Source: Arthrobacter alpinus
GTDB taxonomy: Bacteria; Actinomycetota; Actinomycetes; Actinomycetales; Micrococcaceae
Length of the DNA stretch: 64,000 nucleotides
NCBI RefSeq assembly: GCF_001294625.1
Contig: NZ_CP012677.1
Span: 3,038,001-3,102,000, forward strand
Direction of reading: 5' to 3'
This document shows positions 8,085-16,507 of this stretch, piece by piece. Within the stretch, counting starts at the first letter, position 1, and each line of letters starts with the position of its first letter. A program made the position numbers and the translations under genes. The notes below the pieces were generated by a model. The model was not told the origin of the DNA, searched no databases, and was given only the letters and a program-made list of their open reading frames with translations.

Positions 8085-8975
8085 ATGAGCACCCCCCGCC
8101 TTGTCATCGTCCACCGGCGCACCGAACTCCAGGAGTTGCTGGAGCGGCACGCCACCCGTGGTCAGGCAGAGTTCTTTCTCCGCACCCGGGGCCGGCGTAT
8201 CGACGATTTGCAAGAGCACCACGATTGCCTCGGTGCCGCGTTGGCCACGGTGCGGGCCGCGGTTCCGGCGCATTGGCGGCGTGCCGAGGTGGAGCGGGCG
8301 GATCTAAGCCGCTTCCTACTCACGCCGGAGGACATCATCGCAGTGGTGGGCCAGGACGGGCTCGTGGCCAACGTCGCAAAATACCTCAACGGCCACCTGG
8401 TTGTGGGGATTGACCCGGAGCCCGGGGCGAATCCAGGTGTCCTGGTGCGGCACACGTCCGCGGCTGTGGCTAGGCTTCTCCAAGGCCTTGGCACGGCTGG
8501 ACAGGAAGCGTGCCTGGAGCTCACCACTGTGACGGCACGGCTCGATGACGGGCAGGAAATTTCCGGCCTCAACGAGGTCTTCATCGGCCATGCGTCGCAC
8601 CAATCCGCCAGGTACCAGCTCACAACGCCCCGCGGCGAGACCGAGCGGCACTCCTCCTCGGGGCTCATCGTCTCCACCGGCACGGGAGCCACCGGCTGGT
8701 GTGCCTCGATCGCGGCGGAGCGCGGAGGACGCGCCCTGCCGGCACCGACGGAGTCACGGCTCGCCTGGTTCGTCCGCGAAGCCTGGCCCTCCCCCATCAC
8801 CGGCGCATCCCTGACCGAGGGCGTGCTGAAGATGGGCGAAACCTTGCGCATCACGGTTGCCTCCGACCAACTCGTGGTGTTCGGGGATGGCATGGAAACT
8901 GACCGCCTCACAGCATCCTGGGGCCAGGAAATCACAGTGCGCCTCGGGACGCGGCCGCTACGCCTAGCTGTTTAG
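8085..8975 (+). CDS. NAD kinase-like protein
   Basis: A 296-residue protein related to ATP-NAD kinases. GQDG at residues 89-92 replaces the usual GGDG and keeps the catalytic Asp. NE at 163-164 matches the nucleotide-binding NE, and SSGLIVSTGTGATGW (191-205) corresponds to the family DGLIVSTPTGSTAY segment. The changes in this last motif (no Pro, Trp for Tyr) mean that substrate choice or activity may differ from housekeeping NadK. It is the second gene of the SPFH operon, opposite an NrtR-like regulator, so a role in NAD(P)(H) balance is likely but inferred. Confidence 0.75.
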   Translation: MSTPRLVIVHRRTELQELLERHATRGQAEFFLRTRGRRIDDLQEHHDCLGAALATVRAAVPAHWRRAEVERADLSRFLLTPEDIIAVVGQDGLVANVAKYLNGHLVVGIDPEPGANPGVLVRHTSAAVARLLQGLGTAGQEACLELTTVTARLDDGQEISGLNEVFIGHASHQSARYQLTTPRGETERHSSSGLIVSTGTGATGWCASIAAERGGRALPAPTESRLAWFVREAWPSPITGASLTEGVLKMGETLRITVASDQLVVFGDGMETDRLTASWGQEITVRLGTRPLRLAV

Positions 8976-9002
8976 GAGTCCGGCTGTGTAGCGGTTTAGC
9001 CG

Positions 9003-9560
9003 TCAGGTCACCTTGTAGTGCAGATGCACGACGCCGTTGCCGAACTTACGTTCATTGAGCAATTCCAGCGTGGTACGGACATCCGCGGGCAGCGCCGGCG
9101 CCCCTCCGCCGATGATGACGGGGGAAATGAACAGGTGAATTTCATCAACCAGGCCGGCCTGCAACGCCTGTCCGGCCAAATTTGCGCCCCCAACGGTAAG
9201 GTCGCTTGCGCTGGCCTCCTTCAAAGAACGGACCGCCCCGGGATTGAAACTGCGCTCTATCCGGGTCCTTTCAGTGGTGGGCCCGGCAAGCGTTGAGGAG
9301 TAGACGACCTTGTCCGTGGCAGCCCAGATTTCCGCGAAATCATGCACGTATCCCGGCGAGTCCCCCCATCCGGTGATGTCTTCCCACACCGCCATCACCT
9401 CATACATGCGCCGGCCGTACAGACCCGTCCCGACAGGACGCACCACGTCATTGATGTACCTGTGCACTTCCTCCGTCGGCTCGGTCCAGTCAAAACGTCC
9501 CCTCTCATCAGCCACATAGCCATCCAGTGAGGTGTTCGCAATGTAGATCAAGACTCCCAT
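9003..9560 (-). CDS. Dihydrofolate reductase / RibD C-terminal family protein
   Basis: A 185-residue protein with the DHFR-like fold used by RibD C-terminal reductases: an N-terminal IANTSLDGYVAD strand-loop, YGRRMYEVM near residue 50, DLTVGGANLAGQAL near 122 and HLFISPVIIGGGAP near 145. Such stand-alone proteins reduce unknown substrates with NADPH and are not the essential folate enzyme. It is oriented like secA2 downstream but separated by 67 bases. Confidence 0.82.
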   Translation of the reverse strand: MGVLIYIANTSLDGYVADERGRFDWTEPTEEVHRYINDVVRPVGTGLYGRRMYEVMAVWEDITGWGDSPGYVHDFAEIWAATDKVVYSSTLAGPTTERTRIERSFNPGAVRSLKEASASDLTVGGANLAGQALQAGLVDEIHLFISPVIIGGGAPALPADVRTTLELLNERKFGNGVVHLHYKVT

Positions 9561-9627
9561 GAGTCCTCAGCTCCTTTGCTGTTGCTGTCCCTGCCCAGTA
9601 TTCGCCCCTGGCCCCCGTCGCAGAAGG

Positions 9628-12000
9628 CTATCTGCCCATCTTTTTCAACAACCACTTCACCACTTGGTCGCTCTGGCTGCCGAAGGGATCCTCGGTGGCC
9701 ACATAGGTCCACGTCGAAGAGGGGCGGATCAGCGCAGACGTTTGAAGGTCGACGCCTTCGGCCGTGACGGTCAAGCCTTCCAGGGTCGCCCGTGCACTTT
9801 CAGCAACGCGTTCCAGGAAACCTTCGAAGGCGTTGATGGTTTCGCGGCGGAACTCATCGAGCGGGTTTTGCCGTCCGAGCGCCCGCAGGTGGATGGCTGC
9901 GCGTTGCTCGGCGAGCAGTGCCAGGTGGTCGCTCCAGTGCGCGTCAAGTTCAAATAACATGACGTGGCGGCACACCCCCACGGTCCCGGCTTCGCCCACG
10001 GCGTTGCGCAGTTCCGCCATCTTGGCAGCGGAATTGGCCGCCGAACTGTCCAGATAGGGCGCCGTCGCGGCGGCATCCTCGCCCAGGACCTTGTCCCTTT
10101 CAGCCAAGACCACCTTGCGCTGGTAGGCGATGAGTTCGTTGTACTTCCAGGAGTTGGATTGCAGTGTGAAGCGTTCTTCCTCCGCCATGCGCTGGGCCCG
10201 GTCCAGCAACGGCGAGACACCCGCACGGGCGAGCAACCCGGCGTCGTCCGTGTCAGCGGCGACAGACTCCCCCAACTCCAGGCCCAGAGCTTGCTGCCCC
10301 TCGGCGGCGGGGTCCTCCATACTGGCGAAGATGACGGCGGCGCCGGGATCTCCCTGCCGCCCCGCCCGCCCCTTGAGTTGGGCGTCGAGCCGGGGCGAAG
10401 GGAAACGGCCGACGACGATGACCAGCAGCCCGCCGAGCGCGGCAACTTCGCTGTGCTGGGCACCCGTGGCCCCCGTTCCGCCGAGGAGAATGTCGGTGCC
10501 ACGGCCTGCCATCTGGGTGGAGACAGTGACGGCATTCTTCCGCCCTGCTTGGGCAATGATGTCGGCTTCGAGTGCGTCATTGCGGGCGTTGAGCACCTGG
10601 GATTGCACGTTCCTTGCAGCCAGCCGGGCGGCAAATTTCTCGGACGTGGCAACGTCGTGGGTGCCCAACAAGACGGGCCGGCCGGTGGCATGCGCCTGCG
10701 TCACGGCGTCCAGGACGGCATCGTCGCGCTGTGCCCGGGTCGCGTAGATCTGCTCGGGCAAATCTTGGCGGATGGAGGGCTTGTTGGCGGGGACCCGGCC
10801 AGCGTCCAGGGCATAGTTGTCGCGCAGGTATTCGGCGACGGCGACGGCTGTGCCGCTCATGCCGGTGACGGTGGCGAAGGACTTGATGAGGTCCCGGATG
10901 AGAAGTTGGTCAAGGACTTCGCCTTGCTCGGTTTGCCGCAGACCTTCCTTGGTTTCGACGGCGGCTTGCAGGCCGTCCGGCCAGCGCTGCGTCAGGGCCA
11001 CCCGGCCGCGCGAATCGGAGATGATCTGGGCGCGGCCATCCCGCACGATGTAGTCGATGTCGCGTTGCAGCAGGACATGGGCGTGCAGGGCCACGTTGAT
11101 GGAGGAAAACAGCGGCGTCCCCTCCGCCGAATATAGTTCTACGCCGGGCCAGCGTTCCTGGGCCCGGTTGATCCCGCTGTCAGTGAGGGAGACGTTGCGG
11201 CGGTCCGCCTCAACCGTGTAGTCGATGTCTGGCCGGAGGGTGCGCACAAGGCCGTCAACGTCCACGCTTTGCAATTCCTCCCGTGCCGGGCCGGCCAGGA
11301 CCAGCGGGACCACTGCCTCATCGACCAGGACGGAGTCGATTTCATCGACTATGCAAGCGTCAAAGGGCTGGAGCACTGCCTGCCCGGGGGCCGTGATGGT
11401 GCGGTCCCGGAGCACGTCGAAGCCGAGTTCGTTCACTGAAACGTAGACGACGTCGGCACGGTAGGCGTCCTGCCGGTTTTCGCTTTCGGCGACTCGTTCG
11501 CCGGAAGCTGTGACAGCGGCGACGCTGACACCCAGTTGCGCGAAGAACGGCCCCATCCATGCGGCGTCACGCTTGGCCAGGTAGTCGTTGACTGTCAGGA
11601 CGTGCACGCGCCTGCCGGCGAGCACGTGCGCCGCGGCAACCATGGCACCCACGAGCGTTTTGCCTTCACCTGTGTCCATTTCCACGACGGTCCCGCGCAG
11701 CATGTTGGCGGTTGCCAGCAGCTGGGTGCCGAAGGGTGTCATGGCGAGTGTGTTGCTAGCCGCCAGGGATGCCGCGAATAGGTACTCCACCAGTTCCGGG
11801 TCCGTCCATTCCCGGCCTTCCGCGCCAGCCCGAAGCCGGCTGATGACAGCCACGGTTTCCGCCACTCCCACGGACTGCTCCGCGGTTTTCACCGCCGCGA
11901 CCCGCTCCATTGCCTGGCTGACCACAGCATCCAGCGTTCCCGTGTCGGTGACCCCCGGGGTGTTGAACAGCCAGTTCTTGAATTTGGTGGGCAGGCGCAA
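9628..12000 (-). CDS. secA2: Accessory Sec translocase ATPase SecA2
   Basis: SecA-family preprotein translocase motor of 790 residues. Walker A is DTGEGKT (109-115) and Walker B is DEID (219-222). TVNDYLAKRDAAWMGP and AGRGTDILLGG are classic SecA motifs. It lacks the C-terminal zinc-binding tail of housekeeping SecA and matches the length of actinobacterial SecA2, which exports a subset of proteins through SecYEG. The start is a TTG after GAGGGA. The preceding genes are decayed, but secA2 itself is intact. Confidence 0.88.
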   Translation of the reverse strand: MRLPTKFKNWLFNTPGVTDTGTLDAVVSQAMERVAAVKTAEQSVGVAETVAVISRLRAGAEGREWTDPELVEYLFAASLAASNTLAMTPFGTQLLATANMLRGTVVEMDTGEGKTLVGAMVAAAHVLAGRRVHVLTVNDYLAKRDAAWMGPFFAQLGVSVAAVTASGERVAESENRQDAYRADVVYVSVNELGFDVLRDRTITAPGQAVLQPFDACIVDEIDSVLVDEAVVPLVLAGPAREELQSVDVDGLVRTLRPDIDYTVEADRRNVSLTDSGINRAQERWPGVELYSAEGTPLFSSINVALHAHVLLQRDIDYIVRDGRAQIISDSRGRVALTQRWPDGLQAAVETKEGLRQTEQGEVLDQLLIRDLIKSFATVTGMSGTAVAVAEYLRDNYALDAGRVPANKPSIRQDLPEQIYATRAQRDDAVLDAVTQAHATGRPVLLGTHDVATSEKFAARLAARNVQSQVLNARNDALEADIIAQAGRKNAVTVSTQMAGRGTDILLGGTGATGAQHSEVAALGGLLVIVVGRFPSPRLDAQLKGRAGRQGDPGAAVIFASMEDPAAEGQQALGLELGESVAADTDDAGLLARAGVSPLLDRAQRMAEEERFTLQSNSWKYNELIAYQRKVVLAERDKVLGEDAAATAPYLDSSAANSAAKMAELRNAVGEAGTVGVCRHVMLFELDAHWSDHLALLAEQRAAIHLRALGRQNPLDEFRRETINAFEGFLERVAESARATLEGLTVTAEGVDLQTSALIRPSSTWTYVATEDPFGSQSDQVVKWLLKKMGR

Positions 12001-12083
12001 GGTCCCTCGAGTCGTAGCAGTTGGTCAAGCGGGTAGTGCCTCCACGGTACGCATGGCTTGGCGGGGAACACAATGGATCCCTT

Positions 12084-12538
12084 TTACGGCGAAAAGTTTT
12101 CCCGGTGGGTGGGCAGCGGGATGGCAGGCAGCCCCATGGACAGCAGCTTCCAGTCAGCCCCAGTTGTGACCGGCCCAGTTTCTCGGCGATCACCGCCAAT
12201 CCACGGCCTTCGGCATGCAGGGACCGCAATAAGATCTGCTCATCCTTGCTGTAGGGCAACCCGGAGCTTGGGGCCCTCGATTCATCATCGAGCGGGCCCT
12301 GTGCCGCGAAGAAGGCACGGAGCAGCCGGATCACGGCGTCCCGGGTTTCAAGGCCCAGGGACTGCGCAATCTCAGCCAGTCCCCCGTCCCCGCCGTAGAG
12401 CGCCAGCAGCTCCGCCGTTTCGGCGTGCGTCCATGTCCGTTCCGGGGCTGGCAGTTGCGCCGGGTCGGCGGGCTGCAGCAGCCAATCCCGGGGCGGTACG
12501 CAAATGGGCTGCTGCTCGTAGTCCTGTTCTGCGTCCAT
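12084..12538 (-). pseudogene. Helix-turn-helix-like protein interrupted by a frameshift
   Basis: The ATG at 12538 opens a protein with two similar segments, WTHAETAELLALYGGDGGL and YSKDEQILLRSLHAEGRGL, each followed by an IAxxLG helix, like tandem SANT/HTH repeats. After KLGRSQLGLT (near 12152) the frame runs into nonsense over secA2. One base added there continues it as WKLLSMGLPAIPLPTHRE and stops at TAA 12084-12086, giving about 151 residues and leaving a sensible gap before secA2. The ATG lies three bases after the upstream stop, so it is coupled to it. The function is unknown. Confidence 0.62.
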
Positions 12539-12541
12539 GGC

Positions 12542-13737
12542 TCACACCGTGGCAAGACCGGCGTCGAGGGGGCCAGCCGCTAACTTGACCTCCCCGTCGA
12601 CTTCGGTGATCCGGCCAAAGGCCTTGGCCTGTTCAAATCCCTGGGCAAGGTGGGTCTTTGTCAACTTACTCATTCGACTCCTGCCAAAGCGGGCCAAGAT
12701 CATCCGGCCCAAGGCGTCCGCGGTCATACCGCCCTTCCTGGTCACGATGTCCACGGCTGCATTGGCCAGTTCAACGGGGCTGATTTGATCGAGCTTGCGG
12801 TCGTTTTCCGAGCAGCTGCGGTAGAGCAGCCACCGTTCGCGGTCCACATTTTGGCGCCAGAGGAAGTTGTCGGAATCGACCACCACGAGGGATTTCTTGA
12901 CCTGGTACGTGATCTTCTTGACCCGCTCCACCTGAACCCTGTTCAGGCCATAGGCGTAGCCGACCAGTTTGGCCAGGCGCTCAACCTGGATGGGCGCCTG
13001 GCATCCACAATGTCCTCAATGACTGCCCGAGCCCGCTCCTTGGCAGCCTTGGTTCGCATGGTGTCCAGCACCTCGGAATCGCCCATGAGGGTGACCTCCC
13101 ATGGGTCCCAGATTGCCTCGTGACCCAAGGGGCGGATTCCGGCCAGGCCAAGTGCACGCGGCACGGATTCCGCGTTGGGCTCCTCGGAAAAGTCGTCGAT
13201 GGCGACAGCCCCGGGCCCGGCCATCCCCTCGCATGTCGTCATATACTCAACCGCCAGCTCAGGCCTCGCTTCCGGCGAAACGTCAGTTTCGGCGTCGTCC
13301 GCTGTCAGTTCCTCGACCAAAGCAGAATGGAGTTGGTCCACCTCGGCTGCGCGGGCGGGGTTACCAATGTGGGCCATGACGATGCGGACGGTGTCGATGA
13401 AATGGGCGGCCTCAAAGTGGCTGAACTCGTCGTTGTGCGCCCACCGTTTGCGGTTGATGCGCAGGATGCCGCCGCAGGAGCTCATGGTGCGGTTGGGGTC
13501 GCCGGAATCGAAGGGGTAGCCGAGGTTACCGAGCCGCTCGGTGACCATCCGTAGCTGCAGGGCGACGTCGTTCCGGGAGTAGACGTTACCGATCTTGCCC
13601 TTAAGAGCGTCGAGTTCGCGCAACACCTCCGGCCAGTCAAGTTAACCGAGAACGGGCTGCATGACCGCCTCAATGTGTTTGTCCAGCCCGGCACCAAGGA
13701 TGGTGATGGCACTGCCTGCGACGTCATTCGGTTTCAT
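12542..13737 (-). pseudogene. HEPN-like / DUF3320-like protein gene with internal stop and frameshift
   Basis: The true start appears to be the ATG at 13737, six bases after GGGGGAG. The frame reads MKPNDVAGSAITILGAG... and meets TAA at 13642-13644, then continues as LDWPEVLRELDALKGK. The N-terminal part has an RKRWAHN segment fitting the RX4H motif of HEPN domains (Swt1-like). Near 13001 one base is missing: added, IEDIVDA runs on as APIQVERLAKLVGYAYGLNR and through a DUF3320-like C-terminal region to the stop at 12542. With one substitution-type stop plus one frameshift it is probably dead. HEPN proteins are often RNases or partners in defence, but no function is shown here. Confidence 0.7.
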
Positions 13738-13809
13738 TTCAAACTCCCCCTGATCGAATTCTTACCTGGTGATCATCACTCTAGAAGGAGGGTCTGACAT
13801 TGCAGGCTG

Positions 13810-14493
13810 TCAGCGCAGCCGCGCCACCACCGCAGCGATCTCCGCGGCGCTGACCCCGTTGGCGAGCAGGAACGTGCGTACGTCGAGCCCGCCGATGAAA
13901 CCGGCAACCGCCCGCCCACGATCCGCCACGACCTCGGCCATCGCAGCCGCGTCAAGATACCTCTCATAGGGGTGTTTGACCGGGGCCACCAGGTGCCATT
14001 CGTTGATGCCGCGGGTGGCCAGCTCGTCTTCCTGGCGCACCCGATCCGTCTCGTCGAGCAGCGCCAGCAGCAGCGAGGCAATGAGCCCGGTCCTGTCCCG
14101 CCCCGCCGAACAGTGGATCACCGCCGCCCCACGCGCCACGGCCAGTTCCTTGATGACAGCCACGATCTTCTCCGGGAACAGCCGCAGGATGTCCGCATAG
14201 TGGTTGGGGTGGTTCAAATACGGCTGGCACAGGGCTTGGTATTCGGCGTTGTCGGGGTCCTCCGTGGGGAGATTGACGACGTCGAACCCCGCCATCGCGG
14301 CTTCACCCACCACCGGGTCGGTGGGCCTGCGCAACCGCTCGCCCGGGTTCCTTAAGTCAATGACTGTCCTGACGCCGTCGTCCCTGACCTGCTGCCAACC
14401 ACGCTCGGTGAGCCACTCGCTGCGACCCATCCGGTAGATGTCCCCCGCCAGCAGGCGCGCGTTGACAGCGCCTTCCCAGTGAATCCCCGGCAT
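13810..14493 (-). CDS. Tyrosine-protein phosphatase (Y_phosphatase3 type)
   Basis: A 227-residue protein with the CX5R active-site loop HCSAGRDRTG at about residues 127-136 and the N-terminal NARLLAGDIYRMGR and TVIDLRNPGE segments typical of bacterial tyrosine/lipid phosphatases of this family. I chose ATG 14493, immediately after the stop of the upstream acetyltransferase. A longer start would run back into that gene. The two genes form an operon. Confidence 0.86.
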   Translation of the reverse strand: MPGIHWEGAVNARLLAGDIYRMGRSEWLTERGWQQVRDDGVRTVIDLRNPGERLRRPTDPVVGEAAMAGFDVVNLPTEDPDNAEYQALCQPYLNHPNHYADILRLFPEKIVAVIKELAVARGAAVIHCSAGRDRTGLIASLLLALLDETDRVRQEDELATRGINEWHLVAPVKHPYERYLDAAAMAEVVADRGRAVAGFIGGLDVRTFLLANGVSAAEIAAVVARLR

Positions 14494-14495
14494 GG

Positions 14496-15104
14496 TCAGC
14501 GGCGCTTGGCCAGGCGCAGGTCCAGGCCGTTGCGGACCATGGGCCATTCGCCGGCCAGGATGGAGAAGACCACTGTGTCCCGCAGCGAACCGTCGGGCAT
14601 GCGTTTGTGGGAGCGCAGCACGCCGTCCTGCTTGGCGCCCAGCCGGGCGATGGCCTCACGGGATTGCTGGTTCATCCAATGCGTGTGGAAATCCACGGCG
14701 GCACAGCCAAGCGTTTCAAAGGCGTGGGCCAGCAGGAGCCGCTTGCTGTCGGGGTTGGTTCCGGTGCCCTGCACGCTGGTGGCGTTCCAGGTGGCACCAA
14801 TGGCCAGCCGCGGGACGCTCAGGTCGATGGCGTAGTAGCTGGTCAACCCGATGATTCGGCCCGGCGCCCCCGTGGCGGGGTCGTTCAGGCGTGTCGTGAA
14901 GGACAGCTCAGTCCCGGCATCCTGGGCGGCCAGCCTGTCCCGGATCGCCATCCCCATCCCTTCCGGGCGCGGCACGGAGGTGTACCAAAGGTTCCACAGT
15001 TCACCGTCGGAGGCGGCTTCAACCAGCCCGTCATGGTGATCCATGCTCAAGGGCTCAAGTGTCACGTATTTGCCGTGCAGCGTCACGGGTGCAATTGCCG
15101 TCAT
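14496..15104 (-). CDS. GNAT-family N-acetyltransferase (RimJ-like)
   Basis: A 202-residue acetyltransferase. The N-terminal VTLHGKYVTLEPLSMDHHDGL, the central GLTSYYAIDLSVPRLAIGATW strands and the cofactor region with SKRLLLAHAFETLG plus FHTHWMNQQSREAIARLGAKQDG are characteristic of RimJ/RimL-type GNAT proteins that acetylate protein N-termini or small amines. The substrate is unknown. Its stop is two bases before the phosphatase start. Confidence 0.85.
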   Translation of the reverse strand: MTAIAPVTLHGKYVTLEPLSMDHHDGLVEAASDGELWNLWYTSVPRPEGMGMAIRDRLAAQDAGTELSFTTRLNDPATGAPGRIIGLTSYYAIDLSVPRLAIGATWNATSVQGTGTNPDSKRLLLAHAFETLGCAAVDFHTHWMNQQSREAIARLGAKQDGVLRSHKRMPDGSLRDTVVFSILAGEWPMVRNGLDLRLAKRR

Positions 15105-15175
15105 GAGAAAACCCTAGCCGATGGCGACTTTCCTTCTGCGCACGGTCCGAGGACCGGTCATGCGCCAGTGACCCT

Positions 15176-15391
15176 GTGGCGCAAGGCGCCCGTGCCCGCG
15201 CTGCGCATAAGAAAAGTGCTGGACACCTGCGCTACGGTCCAGCAGACGGTGACCGAGCCGATAGGTGGGCTCAGACCATGGGCTGGCGGGTGGAAGCCCG
15301 CGGCGCCACCTCCTTGTGGGAAGCGAGCCAAGGACCCTACGCCTGGGTCACCAGGGCAGATCCCGAAGGCAATGAGTTTTGCATCAGCTAG
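15176..15391 (+). pseudogene. Remnant of a VOC / glyoxalase-like protein
   Basis: Only the end of the family is recognisable: GPYAWVTRADPEGNEFCIS matches the conserved C-terminal ADPEGNEFC strand of glyoxalase-like proteins, preceded by a weakly matching segment from about GPADGDRADR. The usual N-terminal half is absent and no good start site is present, so this is most likely a gene fragment. The surrounding region 15105-15538 holds nothing else I recognise apart from the menB promoter. Confidence 0.5.
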
Positions 15392-15525
15392 TCCGTCGCA
15401 TGACCCGGCCTGCCCAGGCAGCTATGACACCTTTTCATGATAGACAACCGTCGCTTTGAATTTCCTTATGCGCAACGCCAGCTGCCAGCAATGCGTAAAA
15501 CAAAAACAGCCCGTACCCGGCCCGC

Positions 15526-15531
15526 TAAGAT
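15526..15531 (+). promoter_or_regulatory. Probable -10 box of the menB transcript
   Basis: TAAGAT lies seven bases before the GTG chosen for menB, so transcription would begin at or next to the start codon (leaderless). No convincing -35 is visible. Confidence 0.4.
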
Positions 15532-15538
15532 CGTAAGG

Positions 15539-16495
15539 GTGACTAGCGTACAGAATCTTCCCGATCAGGTATCCGACATCTTCGACCCCACCAGGTGGCG
15601 CATGGTGGAGGGATTCGACTTCGTCGATATGAGCTATCACCGCCAGGTGGAACGGGACTCAGACGGCGCCATCACACGAGACCTGCCCACAGTCCGCATC
15701 GCCTTCAACCGCCCCGAGGTGCGCAACGCCTTCCGCCCCGGCACAGTCGATGAGCTGTACCGGGCCATGGACCACGCCCGCATGACCCCGGATGTCGCCA
15801 CCGTCCTGCTCACCGGCAACGGCCCCTCCTCCAAGGACGGCGGGCATTCCTTCTGCTCCGGCGGCGACCAGCGCATCCGCGGCCGCGACGGCTACAAGTA
15901 TGCCGAGGGCGAGACCAAGGAAACCATCGACCCCGCCCGCGCCGGCAGGCTGCACATCCTGGAGGTCCAGCGGCTCATGCGGACCATGCCTAAGGTGGTC
16001 ATCGCCGTCGTCAATGGGTGGGCAGCAGGCGGCGGGCATTCCCTGCACGTCGTGGCGGACCTGACCATCGCCTCCCGCCAGCACGGCAAGTTCAAGCAGA
16101 CCGATGCCACCGTGGGCTCCTTCGACGCCGGCTACGGCTCGGCGCTGCTGGCCCGCCAGATCGGGCAAAAGAACGCCCGCGCGATCTTCTTTTTGGCTCG
16201 TGAATACTCCGCCGAAGACATGGTCCGCCTGGGCGCCGTCAACGAGGCCGTGGACCACGCGGAACTGGAAAACGTGGCCCTGGAATATGCGGCGGACATT
16301 GCCCGGCAGTCCCCGCAGGCCATCCGCATGCTCAAGTTTGCTTTCAACATGGCCGACGACGGCCTCGCCGGCCAGCAGGTCTTCGCCGGCGAAGCCACCC
16401 GCCTGGCCTACATGACAGACGAAGCCGTCGAGGGCAAGGAAGCGTTCCTGGAAAAGCGCGACCCCGACTGGTCCTCCTTCCCGTACTACTTCTAA
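15539..16495 (+). CDS. menB: 1,4-dihydroxy-2-naphthoyl-CoA synthase
   Basis: Ring-closing enzyme of menaquinone synthesis, a crotonase-fold protein of 318 residues. Recognisable MenB features are FNRPEVRNAFRPGTVDEL, GNGPSSKDGGHSFCSGGDQ, NGWAAGGGHSLHVVADLT, GSFDAGYGSALLARQIG and the C-terminal RDPDWSSFPYYF. I chose GTG 15539 (VTSVQNLPDQVSDIFDP) over an upstream start at 15437 because the added 34 residues look non-coding and contain the promoter-like TAAGAT. It is followed 12 bases later by menE. Confidence 0.94.
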   Translation: MTSVQNLPDQVSDIFDPTRWRMVEGFDFVDMSYHRQVERDSDGAITRDLPTVRIAFNRPEVRNAFRPGTVDELYRAMDHARMTPDVATVLLTGNGPSSKDGGHSFCSGGDQRIRGRDGYKYAEGETKETIDPARAGRLHILEVQRLMRTMPKVVIAVVNGWAAGGGHSLHVVADLTIASRQHGKFKQTDATVGSFDAGYGSALLARQIGQKNARAIFFLAREYSAEDMVRLGAVNEAVDHAELENVALEYAADIARQSPQAIRMLKFAFNMADDGLAGQQVFAGEATRLAYMTDEAVEGKEAFLEKRDPDWSSFPYYF

Positions 16496-16507
16496 GCCGA
16501 AGCCACC

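Noticed and set aside
7023..8273. 416-codon minus-strand frame
   Set aside because: Antisense to the SPFH and NAD-kinase-like genes and crosses their promoter. No domain seen.
9964..11136. 390-codon plus-strand frame
   Set aside because: Antisense to secA2, with repetitive Gly/Asp/Arg composition and no recognisable motif.
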